This document shows, piece by piece, positions 61,579 through 64,000 of a DNA stretch of 64,000 nt. The first letter of the stretch is position 1, and each line of letters starts with the position of its first letter. The stretch spans positions 190,263 through 254,262 of the forward strand of contig PDUO01000058.1 in NCBI GenBank assembly GCA_003008705.1, read 5' to 3'. Source of the DNA: Pezicula radicicola (Eukaryota > Ascomycota > Leotiomycetes > Helotiales > Dermateaceae). Made by a program: the position numbers and the translations under genes. The notes below the pieces were generated by a model. It was not told the origin of the DNA. It saw only the letters and a list, made by a program, of their open reading frames with translations, and searched no databases.

Positions 61579-63213
61579 TCAAATGCTAACGCCATTGGTC
61601 AACCTTCCCACATCTTTTTCGGCCTCGAGAACTTTCTGGGTGATCTGTTCCAGGCAGCCTGCTGCGGCAGCAACAAATCCCAGATATGGTTTACTAGGAG
61701 ACAACACTCGTGAAAGGTATTCGGGGTGAAACTGCACTCCGACGTACCACGGGTGATCCTTGAGCTCGATGATCACCATACGCTCACTTTGTCGTCTTTG
61801 CCAATGGATTTGAGCCCCCCTTTACCGAGACGCTGGATGTATGTAGGGTTAACTTCATACCGGTGACGGTAACGCTCATGGATCGACTTCTTCTCGCCGT
61901 ACATTTTCCGGAGCCTCGACCACTCGCTGCCATCTTGGAAATGTGTTGCATGGAGTCCAAGTCTCATAGTACCACCCTTAGCTATTGGATCAAATTTCTC
62001 CATGACAACAATGACTGGGTCCATACACAGAGGGTGCAACTCTTTTGAGCTTGCGTCTGGCATAGCGCAAACGTTTCATGCAAACTCGATGACCGAGATT
62101 TGTATACCAAGACAAATACCGAGATATGGGGTCTTATTCGTCCGAGCCCATTCTGCAGCCTTGATCACACCCTCTGTGCCTCGGTCACCAAAACCACCTG
62201 GGACGAGAATACCATCAGCGGTACAGACCTCATGCCAGGACTTGTGAGAATCGGCTGGGTTTTCTGTCTTGGGCTTCTCCTCAAGATCGTCGATCCAAAT
62301 CAGGTTGAGCTTCTTGCCGCAGTGCATGGCCGAATGTTCAAGGGACTTAATGACACTGAGGTAGGAGCTATGCAGATTGGTGTACTTTCCAACAAGGACG
62401 ATTGAAACGGTGTCGAAGAGACGTTCTTGAGCCGTTGTCAAGGTCTTCCACTCCTTCCAAGTGTCTTCACCTCGAGTGATGAGTTTTGCGGACTTTACAA
62501 CCTCGTCTAGGTTAATAATGGTTCGGATAGTTGTGATGAGACCTTTCTGTTTGAGGAGCAGAGGAACGTGGTATGTAGGTGCTACGTTGTGGACTGCGAT
62601 AATATGCTCTGGTTCAACTTGACAGAACATAGCGATCTTGGCGATGGGGGACTGTTCGAGGGGTTCTTCACATCTGCATGCGATCTGCCACAAGTCAATA
62701 CCTCAGTTCTAGGCTTCCACTCCAAGCATTTAAGGATCATACCAAGTCAAGGCTCAATCCCGCTCGTCCAACATCTCTGAAAACCTGCTGCGTTGGCTTG
62801 GTCTTTTGCTCCCCCTGGATAACTGGAATCAACGAAACGTGGATTTGCAAGAAATTGCCCTTCCCTGCTCTCCTCCTTAATTGTCGCATCGCCTCAATGA
62901 AGGGTGCACTCTCAATGTGTCCCACGGTACCACCCAGCCCAATAATGCAAACGTCAGGCGTCTCATTTGTGTCGTCAACTAGTTTTCTTGCTACTCTCTT
63001 GATCCAGTCCTGAATAGCATCTGTAAGATGCGGTACGACTTGCACAGTCTTTCCAAGATACTCGCCTTGACGCTCACGTTCGATTACGTACTGGTATATC
63101 TTACCCGAGTCATATTGTTCTCCCGGGTAAGGGTTATGTTGAGGTAGCGTTCGTAATTACCGAGATCGAGGTCGACTTCCCCTCCATCGTCAAGTACAAA
63201 GCATTCACCATGC
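61579..63213 (-). pseudogene. CTP synthase, 5'-truncated and mutated copy
   Basis: CTP synthase makes CTP from UTP using glutamine. Homology begins at 63213 with [20 protein letters not shown], just inside an intact acceptor. It continues [56 protein letters not shown], an intact intron, ACRCEEPLEQSPIAKIAMF, then the glutaminase domain: GILVPGGFGDRGTEG, YLGICLGIQ (nucleophile Cys) and [12 protein letters not shown] (His, Glu). Lesions: the ~55-60 N-terminal residues with the P-loop are absent; a frameshift near 63110 (ENN/DSGKIYQ); TGA at 62076-62078 (EFA-NVCAM, Arg in relatives, C-to-T); a frameshift near 61780 (KDDK/ERMVII). CTP synthase is essential, so a functional copy must exist elsewhere. 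Confidence 0.88.
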
Positions 63214-63530
63214 CTAGAGGTTGACTTCTTAGCCCTCATCCAAGTTCACCGAGCGTGCAGCCATGACTTACTACCTGGCCATCGCCCCTGTACGGTAGTT
63301 TTCGTAGAATGGGCCATAATATCAGTATTGTAATGTAGCCTTGCCCAGCCTTGCAGAAATTTATTGCGCCTTGTGTCGCTTACTGGCGGGATGGCGGGGT
63401 AATCACCTCACAGTCAAAACGTATCACCCTCTTCCGGTCCATACAACTTAATTTTCACTTTGCACTTTGCATTTTGTACCTTGCACTTTTCATTCCCTTC
63501 AAACTCAACAACCCCTTAAAGACTAGAAGA
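63214..63530. promoter_or_regulatory. Upstream region of cystathionine beta-synthase
   Basis: Includes short tandem repeats of CACTTTGCA/TTGCACTTT near 63453-63490 and the CBS leader. This region replaces the missing 5' part of the CTP synthase copy. Confidence 0.5.
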
Positions 63531-64000
63531 ATGACTTCAGCCTTGAGCAAACCCGCCGTGTCTCCAATGCTGGCCCAGTCAGCCACAGAGCTGATTGGGA
63601 ACACGCCCTTGGTCCGACTGAACAAGATCCCCCAGAGTCTAGGAATTGAAGCCGAAGTGTACGCCAAGGTCGAACTTTTCAATGCTGGTGGCAGCGTTAA
63701 GGATCGTATCGCTTTACGAATGATCGAGGAGGCTGAACGGTCGGGAAGAATAAAGCCAGGAGATACTCTCATTGAGCCAACAAGTGGCAATACCGGTATT
63801 GGTCTCGCTCTCGTCGGAGCAATCAAGGGCTACAAGACCATCATTACTCTCCCCGAGAAGATGTCTCCTGAAAAGGTGTCAGTTCTTCGAGCCCTTGGCG
63901 CAACCATCATCCGGACACCCACCCAAGCTGCTTTTGACTCGCCCGAGTCACATATTGGTGTTGCGAAACGTTTGCAGAAGGAAATACCCAACTCTCACAT
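63531..64000 (+). CDS. CYS4: Cystathionine beta-synthase, N-terminal part (partial)
   Basis: PLP enzyme joining serine and homocysteine to cystathionine in transsulfuration. The open frame runs from ATG 63531 to the window end, 156 codons without intron. The N-terminal signature [15 protein letters not shown] is followed by the PLP lysine in [19 protein letters not shown] (Lys57) and the phosphate loop [33 protein letters not shown] matches the CBS branch better than O-acetylserine sulfhydrylases. The C-terminal CBS-domain pair, if present, lies beyond the window, so the symbol rests on the catalytic domain only. Confidence 0.88.
   Translation, partial: MTSALSKPAVSPMLAQSATELIGNTPLVRLNKIPQSLGIEAEVYAKVELFNAGGSVKDRIALRMIEEAERSGRIKPGDTLIEPTSGNTGIGLALVGAIKGYKTIITLPEKMSPEKVSVLRALGATIIRTPTQAAFDSPESHIGVAKRLQKEIPNSH

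Overview
The window is nuclear DNA of a filamentous ascomycete (Pezizomycotina). Genes carry short introns of about 45-100 nt, usually with GTAAGT-like donors and CTRAC/CTAAC branch sites. The recognisable products are eukaryotic (Aurora kinase, CCT-theta, TIP41, NC2-alpha, Nhp10, Atp23) and sit beside fungal ones (sesquiterpene synthase, small secreted protein, UMTA-type methyltransferase, P450). A class within the Pezizomycotina cannot be fixed from the sequence alone. One 75-N assembly gap lies at 26809-26883.

Layout. 1-24.5 kb is mostly gene-rich and intact: the 5' end of an MFS sugar transporter, an arylsulfatase, an SDR oxidoreductase, a small membrane protein, TIP41, Aurora kinase, ATP23 divergent from glutamate 5-kinase (PRO1), a class-3 lipase, a broken FAD monooxygenase, a repeat-bearing nuclear protein that may be a fungal sororin, a small secreted protein, a Copia gag relic and an RMD1/Sif-type protein. 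24.5-30.8 kb is repeat-rich: an intact seven-exon terpene synthase, the gap, a TIR element, a 14-bp tandem repeat and an EcKL/APH-like kinase. 30.8-36 kb is housekeeping again: NHP10 divergent from CCT8, then arylamine N-acetyltransferase. 37.5-50.5 kb is a gene graveyard interrupted only by intact NC2-alpha: F-box, DUR3 urea permease, amidase, nitrilase, methyltransferase (split by a MITE), P450 and acyltransferase, all broken. 51-58 kb holds a U3 snoRNP-type protein, a mitochondrial TPR/Sel1 protein and a RING/RGG/RS protein. 58.5-64 kb holds an alpha/beta hydrolase with one frameshift, a stop-ridden relic, a CTP synthase pseudogene and the 5' part of cystathionine beta-synthase.

How it fits together. 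The strongest theme is selective decay. Housekeeping frames are clean across dozens of exons, while accessory metabolic genes (nitrogen scavenging, tailoring enzymes) carry nonsense codons, frameshifts and one MITE insertion. The run methyltransferase, P450, acyltransferase, with a nitrilase beside it, looks like the remains of a secondary-metabolite or detoxification cluster. I found no clearly new enzymatic system. The best leads are the possible sororin orthologue, the 28-bp-TIR MITE with a TA target duplication, the uORF overlapping the PRO1 start codon, and the second, dead CTP synthase copy.
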